Origin: JALCOL01 sp022649665
Lineage (GTDB): Bacteria; Bacillota; Bacilli; Lactobacillales; Enterococcaceae
Reading direction: 5' to 3' (one strand)
DNA: 21,691 bases
Assembly: GCA_030372335.1 (NCBI GenBank)
Contig: JAUDCW010000026.1
In this document: positions 14,204 to 21,492 of the stretch, one piece after another
Position numbering within the stretch: the stretch's first letter is position 1
Layout: each line of letters opens with the position of its first letter
The notes under the pieces: model-generated
Told to the model about the DNA's origin: nothing
Databases searched by the model: none
The model's input: only the letters and a program-made list of their open reading frames with translations
Made by a program: the position numbers and the translations under genes

Positions 14204-15997
14204 TTACTTTTTGTTTGATGTTTCTTTCACATTCAAATGCGCTTTGATGTCTTCCGCTACTTTGAGCGGGATCCCGAGCGCCGTGATTTCCGGCATTTCC
14301 GCCGCGTTGATTTTTTTCAGCGATTTGAAGTGTGCCAATAACTTTTTGCGGCGCTTCGGCCCCAAACCAGGAATGCCGTCAAGTTTCGACGCAAACGAAT
14401 TTTTGCTGCGGACTTGCCGGTGGAAAGTGATCGCGAAACGGTGGACTTCGTCTTGGATCCGCTGCAGCAAAAAGAAGGCTTGTGAATTGTATTTCAACGG
14501 GATCACTGACATGTCCGCTCCAAAAATCAATTCGCTGGTGCGGTGTTTTTCATTTTTTGCCAAGCCGCCGATCGGGATATCGAGGCCCAGCTGATTGTCG
14601 AGAACTTCTTTGGCAGCATCGATCTGTCCTTTGCCGCCATCGACCAAAATCAAGTCCGGCAGCGGCAGATTTTCTTTGATCACGCGCGAATAGCGGCGAT
14701 AGATCACTTCGCGCATCGAGGCGTAGTCATCCGCCCCTTTGACCGTTTTGATCTTGTATTTCCGGTACTCGCCTTTGGCCGGCTTGCCGTCTAAAAAGCA
14801 GACCATTGCTGCGACCGGACTCGTACCGGAAATATTTGAATTATCGAACGCTTCGATGCGATGTGCGAGCGGGATCTGAAGCGCATCGCTCAACTCTTCG
14901 AGCGCACCGGTCGTCCGTTCTTCTTTGCGGCTCACCAGCTCGAACTTCTGCTTCAAAGCGATCCGCGCGTTTTTATTTGCCAATTCGACCAGTTTTTTCT
15001 TCTGCCCGCGCTGCGGCTCGAGGATCTTCGTCTTCAAGAGCGCTTCTGCACTCCCTTCATCTACCGATCGCGGCAGCAAAACTTCCGAAGGCAGGATATG
15101 CTGATTTTTCAAATAAAATTGGCCGAGATATGTCAAAAAATCATCTTTCGGATCATTGTAGATCGGAAAAATATTGACGTCGCGCTCGATCAATTTCCCT
15201 TGGCGGACGAAGAAGACTTGGACACACATCCAGCCTTTGTCGACCGCGTAGCCGAAGACATCGCGGTTTTTCAAATCATTGCTGGTCATTTTCTGTTTGG
15301 TCATTACCGTATGGATCGCATTGATCTGATCGCGGTATTCTGCCGCCTGCTCAAAAGCCAGCTCGTTCGAAGCTGTCTCCATCTTCGCTTTCAGGTCATC
15401 AACGATCCCGCTGTAATTTCCTTTTAAAAAGCGGCGGACTTCACTGACCATTTTTGGATACACCCCGGCTGGGATATCAAAGACGCACGGCGCCAGACAT
15501 TGATGCATGTGATAATACAAGCAGACTTCTTTCGGCAGGACTTTGCATTTGCGAAATGGAAACAAACGGTCTAAGAGCCGTTTTGTTTCATTGGCCGCAC
15601 CGACATCCGGATACGGTCCAAAATAAAGACCTTTATCTTTTTTGACTTGGCGCGTGATCAAAAGCCGCGGATATTTTTCATGCGTGATCTTGATGAATGG
15701 ATAGCTTTTGTCATCTTTCAGCATGATATTGTATTTCGGATCATTTTTGTGGATCAAATTGATCTCGAGCAGAAGTGCTTCAGTATTCGACTCAGTCACG
15801 ATAAATTCAAAGTCAGCGATCTCGCTGACGAGCCGCTCAGTTTTGGTATCATGGCTCCCGTGAAAATACGAGCGAACGCGATTTTTTAAGATCTTCGCTT
15901 TGCCGACGTAGATCACGGTCCCGTTTTTATCTTTCATCAAATAGCAGCCCGGCTGATCCGGCAGCAGTGCTAATTTATTTTTGATTGTTTCGTTCAT
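14204..15997 (-). CDS. uvrC: Excinuclease ABC subunit C
   Basis: The dual-incision nuclease of nucleotide excision repair, 597 aa, the normal length. Domains in order: GIY-YIG nuclease for the 3' cut (GCY at 17-19, YVG at 30-32); the cysteine region (CKVLPKEVCLYYHMHQCLAPC); the UVR motif that binds UvrB (NELAFEQAAEYRDQI); the RNase H-like domain for the 5' cut (RIEAFDNSNISGT, DLILVDGGKGQID); and tandem helix-hairpin-helix motifs at the end (LDGIPGLGPKRRKKLL). The start ATG at 15997 is chosen because AGGTGA lies just before it; the frame is open to 16042, but those codons have no ribosome binding site. The mutS2-trxA-uvrC arrangement is common in this order. Confidence 0.97.
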   Translation of the reverse strand: MNETIKNKLALLPDQPGCYLMKDKNGTVIYVGKAKILKNRVRSYFHGSHDTKTERLVSEIADFEFIVTESNTEALLLEINLIHKNDPKYNIMLKDDKSYPFIKITHEKYPRLLITRQVKKDKGLYFGPYPDVGAANETKRLLDRLFPFRKCKVLPKEVCLYYHMHQCLAPCVFDIPAGVYPKMVSEVRRFLKGNYSGIVDDLKAKMETASNELAFEQAAEYRDQINAIHTVMTKQKMTSNDLKNRDVFGYAVDKGWMCVQVFFVRQGKLIERDVNIFPIYNDPKDDFLTYLGQFYLKNQHILPSEVLLPRSVDEGSAEALLKTKILEPQRGQKKKLVELANKNARIALKQKFELVSRKEERTTGALEELSDALQIPLAHRIEAFDNSNISGTSPVAAMVCFLDGKPAKGEYRKYKIKTVKGADDYASMREVIYRRYSRVIKENLPLPDLILVDGGKGQIDAAKEVLDNQLGLDIPIGGLAKNEKHRTSELIFGADMSVIPLKYNSQAFFLLQRIQDEVHRFAITFHRQVRSKNSFASKLDGIPGLGPKRRKKLLAHFKSLKKINAAEMPEITALGIPLKVAEDIKAHLNVKETSNKK

Positions 15998-16040
15998 TTT
16001 CTCACCTAATTTCAAATTGCTCCTGTTGCGGTGCAGCCTC

Positions 16041-16067
16041 ATTTTATCAGGAAAGCGGCGGTGACAA
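16041..16067 (-). promoter_or_regulatory. Promoter of uvrC
   Basis: On the minus strand TGATAAAAT (16049-16041) is an extended -10. TTGTCA (16067-16062) lies upstream with a short 15-nt spacer; the TG extension may compensate. Confidence 0.45.
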
Positions 16068-16128
16068 AAGTGCTCAGCTTCGAGAAATAATCCGAAGAAG
16101 AGACTTTTTGAAGCGCCGTTTATTCGGC

Positions 16129-16167
16129 AAAAGGCTCCGTGACATAAGTCTTGTCACGGAGCCTTTT
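16129..16167 (-). terminator. Terminator downstream of trxA
   Basis: A perfect 16-bp inverted repeat (16129-16144 with 16152-16167), loop TAAGTCT, with A and T runs at the base of the arms. It is the clearest copy of the GTGACATAA hairpin family and lies 10 nt past the trxA stop. Confidence 0.92.
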
Positions 16168-16176
16168 TGGCTTTAT

Positions 16177-16494
16177 TTAAGCTAAATTATTATTCACGAT
16201 CGATTTCAATTGATCGAGCGAATGGACGCCGACCACTTGATCGATCACTTCGCCGTCTTTTTTCAGCAGTAAAGTCGGGATGCTCATGATGCCGAACATT
16301 CGCGGTGTATCAGGATTTTCATCGACATTCATTTTGTAGATCTTTAATTGACTATCGTCGAATTCATCATCCAATTGTTCAAGGATCGGCGACTGCATCC
16401 GGCATGGACCGCACCAGGAAGCCCAGAAATCGACGAGCGCAAGACCGTCACTTGTTTCTTCAGTGAAATTGGTATCATTTACTTCTTCGATCAT
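16177..16494 (-). CDS. trxA: Thioredoxin
   Basis: A 105-aa thioredoxin with the WCGPC redox site (FWASWCGPCRM, about residues 24-34) and the cis-proline loop SIPTLLL. It reduces disulfides of cytoplasmic proteins with electrons from thioredoxin reductase, which is not in this window. It sits between mutS2 and uvrC. Start ATG at 16494 with GAAGGAGTGA upstream. It has its own promoter and terminator, so it can be made as a single-gene transcript. Confidence 0.97.
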   Translation of the reverse strand: MIEEVNDTNFTEETSDGLALVDFWASWCGPCRMQSPILEQLDDEFDDSQLKIYKMNVDENPDTPRMFGIMSIPTLLLKKDGEVIDQVVGVHSLDQLKSIVNNNLA

Positions 16495-16533
16495 TATGAT
16501 TCACTCCTTCATTATTCCTCTTTTTACACCAAC

Positions 16534-16563
16534 AGTATACCCCTAGTCCTATCTTGCAAGCAA
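16534..16563 (-). promoter_or_regulatory. Promoter of trxA
   Basis: On the minus strand TTGCTT (16563-16558) and TATACT (16539-16534) are 18 nt apart, between the mutS2 stop and the trxA start. No terminator is visible after mutS2, so mutS2 transcripts probably also continue into trxA. Confidence 0.6.
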
Positions 16564-16576
16564 CTTTTATGCTTGG

Positions 16577-18940
16577 CTATTTGAAGTATACGATCGTTGC
16601 GCCGTTGCCGCCTTGCGAAGACGGCGCAAATTCGAATTTCTTGACGGAACGATGATTTTTCAAATAATCGGTGATCCCTTTTCGAAGCGCCCCGGTTCCT
16701 TTGCCGTGGATGATCGTGACTTGCGGATAACCTGCCAAGATCGCGGCATCCAGATACTGGTCGACTTCATGGAGCGCTTGGTCATAGCGTTCGCCGCGCA
16801 GATCAAGCTGCGGCGAAACATGCGCACCCGCCCCCGAGCGCACGACGACCGTCCGCTGTTTCGGCTCTTTTGCCGGAGCGACTGGCGTCAGATCTTTTTC
16901 GGGGACTTGCATTTTCAAAATGCCGAGCTGGACTTGCCACTCGTTGTGGTTGACGCGGTGGAGCAGCGTCCCGCGCTGGCCGTATGTTTCCACCAGCACT
17001 TCATCACCCTCATGGAATGTTTTTTTCTCTTTAGCTTTTTTCAACACTTTATTATGCGACAAATCGACTTCGTCTTGATGAAGCCCTTTTAATTTTGTTT
17101 TAGCTGCGATCAGCTGATGCTCTTTGACATTTCCTTTTTGGCCGCTCGTCAGCTGCAGTTTGCGAATATCGCTGATGATCTTGTCTGCTTCCTCTTCCGC
17201 ATCATTCACCAGGATATTGGCGCGCTTTTTGGCTTTGTTCAGCTCTTTTTCGCGTTCTTCGAAGAAATATTGATAGGCTTCCTTCAAATCCAGATAAAGC
17301 TTTTCAGCTTTTTCTTCGTAGCGGCGGTATTCTTGGTATTCGGTCTCTGCCATTTTGCGCTGATTTTCCAGATCGCTGATCATTTCGTTCAAGTCTTGCG
17401 ACTCATCATTCATGATCGTTTTGGCGTTTTCGATCAGCTGCGGGTCAAGACCGAGGCGTTTTGAAATTTCAAACGCGTTTGAGCGTCCAGGTACGCCGAT
17501 CAAAAGGCGATATGTCGGACTCAGCGTATCAACGTCGAATTCCATGCTGGCGTTGATCGTTTTCGGCCGGTTGTAGCCGTAGATCTTCAGTTCCGGATAA
17601 TGCGTCGTCGCCATCACCATGCTGCCCTTCGCTGCAAGATCATCTAAGATCGCGATCGCAAGCGCTGCGCCTTCTTGCGGATCAGTCCCGGCGCCCAGCT
17701 CATCGAACAAGACGAGCGAATGCGCATCTGCTTTTTGCAGGACTGAGACGATCGTCGTCATATGAGAAGAGAACGTCGATAAACTTTGTTCGATCGACTG
17801 TTCATCGCCGATATCAGCGAAAATCTCATCAAAGATCCCCATTTTAGAATCTTCGCCGACTGGGATCGGCAGCCCGCTTTGCGCCATCAGCTGCAATAGT
17901 CCGAGTGTTTTCAGTGTGATCGTTTTCCCGCCGGTATTTGGTCCGGTGATTACGATCGTTTCAACATCGCCGCCGATGTAAATATCGTTTGCGACAACGG
18001 TTTTTGGATCCAACAGTGGATGGCGGGCTTGTTTAAAATAAATTTGATTGTTTTCAGCGATCTGCGGCACAGTCCCGTGAACGCTCTTGCCGTAATAGGC
18101 GCGTGCATTGATCTCATCCATCCGCCCCAGCAGATACGCATTTTGTAAAATCGCCCGTCGCTCAGGCACCAGTTTGGCTGAGAGTTCTGCCAAGATCCGT
18201 TCGATTTCTTGACGCTCGCGGATCTGTGCCTGCCGCAAACGATTATTCAATTCAACAACAGCGCGCGGTTCGATAAAAAGTGTCTGGCCGGAACCGCTCT
18301 GGTCATGGACCACACCGCCGAACACATTGCGATACTCTGCTTTGACCGGCAGTACGTAGCGGTCGTTGCGCATCGTGATCAATGTGTCGGTCAGATATTT
18401 GGCCTTTTGCCGCAGCATATCATCGAGTTCCTGGCGGATATTCGCCTGAAGACGGGTGATCTGCTGGCGGATACTGCGCAATTCGCTTGACGCCTCGTCG
18501 GTCACTGTACCATCTTCATCGAGCGAACGCTGCAAATCGCGCCGCAGTTCCGGCAAGATCGTCAGCTGGTCACTCAAACCATAAAGTGTCGGCAACTCGA
18601 CTTCATTGTCGCGCATCCCGGCAAAAAAGTTCCCCAGCTCTTCGGCGGCTTCTAAAACGCGCCGCACTTCGACCAGTTCCGCGCCGTTCAAATCCGCGCC
18701 GATCTCGATCCGCTTCATATGCGGGTCGACATTCGCAAGCTTCGGCAGCGGGATCCCGCCTTTCAGCCGCAAGACGGTCTGCCCGTCTTGCGTTTCCGCC
18801 AAACGGTCTTCTAATTTATCTTTGCTGCTTGCCGGCTGCATTTTTGTGATCATTTCTTTTCCTAAGTGCGTCCGTGAAAATTGGGCGACTTGCTGAATGA
18901 TCTTTGGAAATTCCAATGTTTGAAATATCTTTTGATTCAC
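16577..18940 (-). CDS. mutS2: MutS2 endonuclease/ribosome-rescue ATPase
   Basis: A 787-aa MutS2 protein, full length. The MutS-type core and clamp helices occupy about 1-320. The ATPase follows with Walker A GPNTGGKT at 333-340 and the Walker B acids 413-414 (VLFDELGAGTDP). A long charged coiled coil spans about 510-640, and the C-terminal Smr domain begins at about 712 (LDLRGERYD) and includes HGKGTG (745-750). It lacks the mismatch-recognition domain of MutS. MutS2 was described as an inhibitor of recombination and, in Bacillus, as a factor acting on collided ribosomes. The start is the GTG at 18940 with GAAGGAGAG upstream; no ATG is nearby. Confidence 0.96.
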   Translation of the reverse strand: MNQKIFQTLEFPKIIQQVAQFSRTHLGKEMITKMQPASSKDKLEDRLAETQDGQTVLRLKGGIPLPKLANVDPHMKRIEIGADLNGAELVEVRRVLEAAEELGNFFAGMRDNEVELPTLYGLSDQLTILPELRRDLQRSLDEDGTVTDEASSELRSIRQQITRLQANIRQELDDMLRQKAKYLTDTLITMRNDRYVLPVKAEYRNVFGGVVHDQSGSGQTLFIEPRAVVELNNRLRQAQIRERQEIERILAELSAKLVPERRAILQNAYLLGRMDEINARAYYGKSVHGTVPQIAENNQIYFKQARHPLLDPKTVVANDIYIGGDVETIVITGPNTGGKTITLKTLGLLQLMAQSGLPIPVGEDSKMGIFDEIFADIGDEQSIEQSLSTFSSHMTTIVSVLQKADAHSLVLFDELGAGTDPQEGAALAIAILDDLAAKGSMVMATTHYPELKIYGYNRPKTINASMEFDVDTLSPTYRLLIGVPGRSNAFEISKRLGLDPQLIENAKTIMNDESQDLNEMISDLENQRKMAETEYQEYRRYEEKAEKLYLDLKEAYQYFFEEREKELNKAKKRANILVNDAEEEADKIISDIRKLQLTSGQKGNVKEHQLIAAKTKLKGLHQDEVDLSHNKVLKKAKEKKTFHEGDEVLVETYGQRGTLLHRVNHNEWQVQLGILKMQVPEKDLTPVAPAKEPKQRTVVVRSGAGAHVSPQLDLRGERYDQALHEVDQYLDAAILAGYPQVTIIHGKGTGALRKGITDYLKNHRSVKKFEFAPSSQGGNGATIVYFK

Positions 18941-18958
18941 AATTTCTCTCCTTCTAAT

Positions 18959-18988
18959 AAAAGAAAAAGCTGAACGATGCCGCTCAGC
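18959..18988 (-). terminator. Terminator-like hairpin between cvpA and mutS2
   Basis: On the minus strand GCTGAGCG pairs with CGTTCAGC (one G-U pair) around the loop GCAT, followed by TTTTTCTTTT. It fits an intrinsic terminator, yet only about 20 nt separate it from the mutS2 start and no promoter is visible there, so read-through must feed mutS2. Confidence 0.78.
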
Positions 18989-18993
18989 CTAGT

Positions 18994-19545
18994 TTACTTC
19001 ACGATATTCGTTATCCAAAGCCGATAGATCTCTTTGGAAAAGTGCGGGGTGTCTTGTGTGATCAGACGGGCCAAGCCGCTATGACGAAAAATATTTTGCG
19101 TGCTGTCTAAAGGAACCAGCGAAAGGATCCACAAAACCATAAAGATCACGAGATACGTATTGATGAACGCGATCAATCCGCCGCCGATCCAATCCGTTGT
19201 CTGCGGGATCGGGGTAAAGCGCAGGGCATCGGCGAAGATCCCGACAAAATGGATCAACAGCCAGCCGATGAATAAAATCAGCATGAACGCAAACGCTGCG
19301 TAAAATGCCTGATCGAGTTTCAGCGAGATCTCATGACTGAAAAAAACCAGATTGCTGTCGGTCGTGACCGATGGATAAGGGATCAGCAATTCAAATTTGG
19401 GACCTACTTTAGCGTATTGCAGTTTGGCGATCAAAAAAGTGAGAGCATATCCAAACAAATAAAAAGCTTCCAGCGCGATTCCCTTGCGGGCGCCGCCGTA
19501 AGTTCCGATCGCTAAAACGATCAATATCAGCAAACTAATCAGCAT
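18994..19545 (-). CDS. CvpA family membrane protein
   Basis: A 183-aa membrane protein with about four hydrophobic segments (2-18, 28-45, 82-105 and 120-142) and the glycine-rich opening GTYGGARKGIALEAF typical of the CvpA/colicin V production family. The molecular role in Gram-positives is unclear. It lies 9 nt after zapA, and the pair zapA-cvpA upstream of mutS2 is a widespread Firmicutes arrangement. Start ATG at 19545; the ribosome binding site overlaps the end of zapA. Confidence 0.88.
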   Translation of the reverse strand: MLISLLILIVLAIGTYGGARKGIALEAFYLFGYALTFLIAKLQYAKVGPKFELLIPYPSVTTDSNLVFFSHEISLKLDQAFYAAFAFMLILFIGWLLIHFVGIFADALRFTPIPQTTDWIGGGLIAFINTYLVIFMVLWILSLVPLDSTQNIFRHSGLARLITQDTPHFSKEIYRLWITNIVK

Positions 19546-19554
19546 CGTGTTCCC

Positions 19555-19866
19555 TCACTTTTTCTCCTGCGGCGCTTTCGTTTTGGAGCCGCTTGTCAAC
19601 TGCGAAATTTTGTCTTCTGCTGCTTGCAGATCTTCTTCGAGTTGAAAGATCCGCTCTTGCTTTTTCAGCTGGTCGTTGATCGCGTTGACAGCTAAAAGCA
19701 CCGCACTGTCTTCCGTCGAGATCTCCGGTGCCAGCCGCATGATCTGTTCAAGCTGGTCATTGAAGACTTTCATTACTTCATCCATCTGCCGGCGCGTTTC
19801 ATGTCCGATGATCGTATACGGCTTCCCGTGGATCGTCGTTTTGTATCGAAAATTTTCTTCAGCCAT
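19555..19866 (-). CDS. zapA: Cell division protein ZapA
   Basis: A 103-aa ZapA, a small protein that cross-links FtsZ filaments at the division site. The N-terminal half is the globular domain (RYKTTIHGKPYTIIGHE), and the C-terminal half is the coiled coil for dimerisation (about 63-92), ending in a basic tail. The start ATG at 19866 is chosen because GGAGGGG lies 8 nt upstream; the longer frame beginning with GTG at 19893 runs into the terminator stem. It follows a strong terminator by 30 nt with no visible promoter. Confidence 0.92.
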   Translation of the reverse strand: MAEENFRYKTTIHGKPYTIIGHETRRQMDEVMKVFNDQLEQIMRLAPEISTEDSAVLLAVNAINDQLKKQERIFQLEEDLQAAEDKISQLTSGSKTKAPQEKK

Positions 19867-19895
19867 TGACCTAACCCCTCCAGAAAGTCTCACTG

Positions 19896-19929
19896 AAAAA
19901 AGCCCCGTGTCGATTCACGAGGCTTTTTT
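19896..19929. terminator. Terminator between the DUF1292 gene and zapA
   Basis: The arms 896-909 and 916-929 pair with a single mismatch, loop TCGATT. AAAAAA and TTTTTT at the outer ends give a U-tract in both directions. It ends the ireB-ruvX-DUF1292 transcript. Confidence 0.92.
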
Positions 19930-19935
19930 GTAGAT

Positions 19936-20268
19936 TTACTCTTCCTCTTCTTCAGCAAAAGCACTGAAGACGCCTTCGACAAAATCCCATTCCGCGTCGG
20001 TTTCGATTTCCATCAATTCGCCTTCGGAGCCATCTTCGTTTTCGATGTAGGCATAAGCGCCGACTTCGATCTCTTCGTCGGAATCTTCATCTGTACTTGC
20101 CGGATAAACGAGAACGTAATTTTTGCCGAATTCTTCCTGACCATCGATCGTCATCAGGATCTCGTACAATTCTTCGTTGCCGTTTTCGTCAACAAGTGTG
20201 ATATATTCATGATTTTCTTTTTCATGATCGTGTTCGTGGTCATGTGTGTGTGTATGTTCATCTGCCAT
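19936..20268 (-). CDS. DUF1292 (YrzB-like) acidic protein with histidine-rich N-terminus
   Basis: A 110-aa highly acidic protein of the DUF1292 family, function unknown, always found next to ruvX and ireB/yrzL in Firmicutes. The first 20 residues alternate His with Asp/Glu/Thr (HTHTHDHEHDHE), a possible metal-binding tail. Then come a beta-rich core (YITLVDENGNEELYEILMT, KNYVLVYPAS) and an acidic end. The start ATG at 20268 has AGGA 7 nt upstream, with an ATG at 20271 as an alternative; the open frame up to 20298 overlaps ruvX and has no ribosome binding site. Confidence 0.9.
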   Translation of the reverse strand: MADEHTHTHDHEHDHEKENHEYITLVDENGNEELYEILMTIDGQEEFGKNYVLVYPASTDEDSDEEIEVGAYAYIENEDGSEGELMEIETDAEWDFVEGVFSAFAEEEEE

Positions 20269-20278
20269 CATTTTTTCC

Positions 20279-20704
20279 TCATTTCCTGCTGTTGGCATCG
20301 AGATAATTTTGTAAAATCATCATCGCTGCAAGCTTATCGATTACTTTTTTGCGTTTATTTCTAGAGGTGTCCGCTTCTTGGATCAGCATTCGTTCTGCTT
20401 GGACGGTCGTTAAACGTTCATCTTGATAATAAACAGGCAAGTGAAATAACTGCTCGAGCTTTTCCCCGTAAGCAAGCGATGCTTCCGCGCGGGGGCCGAT
20501 CGAGTTGTTCATATTTTTCGGCAGTCCGACGACAAATGAATCGACTTCATATTCTTCGACCAGTTCTTTCAAACGATTGAAACCGAATTCGCCAGCGGCT
20601 TCATCGATACGAATGATCTCGATTCCTTGGGCAGTCCAGCCGAACGGATCGCTAAGTGCTACACCGACCGTTTTTGAACCAACATCAAGTCCCATGATCC
20701 TCAT
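20279..20704 (-). CDS. ruvX: RuvX/YqgF Holliday-junction resolvase-like nuclease
   Basis: A 141-aa YqgF-type RNase H-fold protein. The first acidic residue is in MGLDVGSKTVGVALSDP (Asp7), a second motif is VVGLPKNMNNS, and a third is YYQDERLTTVQAE, all typical; a conserved Asp near the end is in VIDKLAAMMILQNYL. The family was proposed as a putative Holliday-junction resolvase and is also tied to processing of ribosomal RNA. The start ATG at 20704 overlaps the ireB stop by 4 nt (ATGA), a sign of coupled translation. Confidence 0.94.
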   Translation of the reverse strand: MRIMGLDVGSKTVGVALSDPFGWTAQGIEIIRIDEAAGEFGFNRLKELVEEYEVDSFVVGLPKNMNNSIGPRAEASLAYGEKLEQLFHLPVYYQDERLTTVQAERMLIQEADTSRNKRKKVIDKLAAMMILQNYLDANSRK

Positions 20705-20970
20705 TGGGCATCAATACTCTGGTCCTTAAGATAAGATCGAACCAACTCTTCCATCACTTCATCGCGTTCATATTTTCTGATCAGGTTTCTGGCATCTTTG
20801 TAGCGCGGAATATATGCCGGATCTCCCGAAAGCAAATAGCCGACGATCTGGTTGATTGGATTGTACCCTTTTTCTGCCAATGCTTCATAAACTAATGGAA
20901 GCATTTTCTTTATTTCCTTCTTGCGGTTATCATCAAAATCAAAACGGACTGTTTCATCAGTATAGCCCAT
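20701..20970 (-). CDS. ireB: IreB family regulatory phosphoprotein (DUF965)
   Basis: An 89-aa protein of the IreB/YrzL family. The opening MGYTDETVRFDFDD has Thr4 and Thr7, the sites phosphorylated by the Ser/Thr kinase IreK in E. faecalis, where IreB lowers intrinsic cephalosporin resistance. The rest (LVYEALAEKGYNPINQIVGYLLSGDPAYIPRY) is strongly conserved in Firmicutes. The kinase and phosphatase genes are not in this window. AGGTGAAG precedes the ATG at 20970. It is the first gene of the ireB-ruvX-DUF1292 operon. Confidence 0.95.
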   Translation of the reverse strand: MGYTDETVRFDFDDNRKKEIKKMLPLVYEALAEKGYNPINQIVGYLLSGDPAYIPRYKDARNLIRKYERDEVMEELVRSYLKDQSIDAQ

Positions 20971-21003
20971 CTATCTTCACCTCTATTCTTCCATACATCT
21001 CCT

Positions 21004-21032
21004 ATTTTACAAGAAAGCACTTGAAAGCACAA
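21004..21032 (-). promoter_or_regulatory. Promoter of the ireB operon
   Basis: On the minus strand TTGTGC (21032-21027) and TAAAAT (21009-21004) have the optimal 17-nt spacing. An A/T-rich stretch upstream may act as an UP element. Transcription would start near 20997. Confidence 0.65.
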
Positions 21033-21112
21033 ATAAATATTTTTTTGATAGCTAGGTCGCTTTTTTAACGCTCTGCGCGGCCGCATCGATAAATTTCTAT
21101 TGAAAATTTTCC

Positions 21113-21142
21113 TTGCAATTCAATTTTAACTAGAGGTATACT
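21113..21142 (+). promoter_or_regulatory. Promoter of tRNA-Gly
   Basis: TTGCAA (21113-21118) and TATACT (21137-21142) are 18 nt apart. The expected start of transcription lies a few bases before the tRNA 5' end at 21154. Confidence 0.65.
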
Positions 21143-21153
21143 AGAAAAGTACT

Positions 21154-21224
21154 GCGGGTGTAGTTTAGTGGTAAAACAGAAGCTTCCCAAGCTTCCGTCG
21201 CGAGTTCGATTCTCGTCACCCGCT
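21154..21224 (+). tRNA. tRNA-Gly, anticodon CCC
   Basis: A complete cloverleaf of 71 nt: acceptor GCGGGTG/CACCCGC with discriminator T, D arm GTTT..AAAC, anticodon stem GAAGC/GCTTC around the loop TTCCCAA (anticodon CCC), and T arm GCGAG/CTCGT around TTCGATT. CCA is not encoded. The CCC anticodon reads GGG only and is the less common glycine isoacceptor in low-GC Gram-positives. No hairpin terminator follows directly, only a T-rich stretch. Confidence 0.96.
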
Positions 21225-21325
21225 TTTATTTTTAACTCTGAGAAACATTGATTTAACAGCATTTCGTTTTCAAGATCCTGTTTTCCTTCAAAACCGTGAT
21301 TTCATCAAAACTCATGAAATTTCAA

Positions 21326-21349
21326 AAAAAGGAGAACAAAAAGGAGAAC
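21326..21349 (+). repeat. Two tandem copies of a 12-bp repeat
   Basis: AAAAAGGAGAAC occurs twice back to back (21326-21337 and 21338-21349), about 100 bp beyond the tRNA-Gly 3' end. Its position and form resemble arm-type binding sites of tyrosine integrases next to tRNA attachment sites. No integrase gene is visible in the window. Confidence 0.75.
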
Positions 21350-21433
21350 AAAAAAACAACTGACGCGGGGCAGCGAAAAAGGGCTCTTCGTCAAATAGTG
21401 TTGGTGAGCTTTCAAACTGAATAAAATGTAGTG

Positions 21434-21470
21434 GATCCCAGGCGAGCAGAAACGCCCGCTTGGGATTTTT
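21434..21470 (+). terminator. Plus-strand terminator inside the IS end
   Basis: ATCCCAGGCG-AGC pairs with GCC-CGCTTGGGAT (one G-U and one mismatch) around AGAAAC, followed by TTTTTTG. It would stop transcription entering the element from the tRNA-Gly side. Confidence 0.75.
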
Positions 21471-21492
21471 TGTTTTAAGAAAATGGATCCTT

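Noticed and set aside
21065..21262. A 65-codon minus-strand frame containing GDENRTRDGSLGSF
   Set aside because: This is the well-known false translation of the antisense strand of a tRNA gene.
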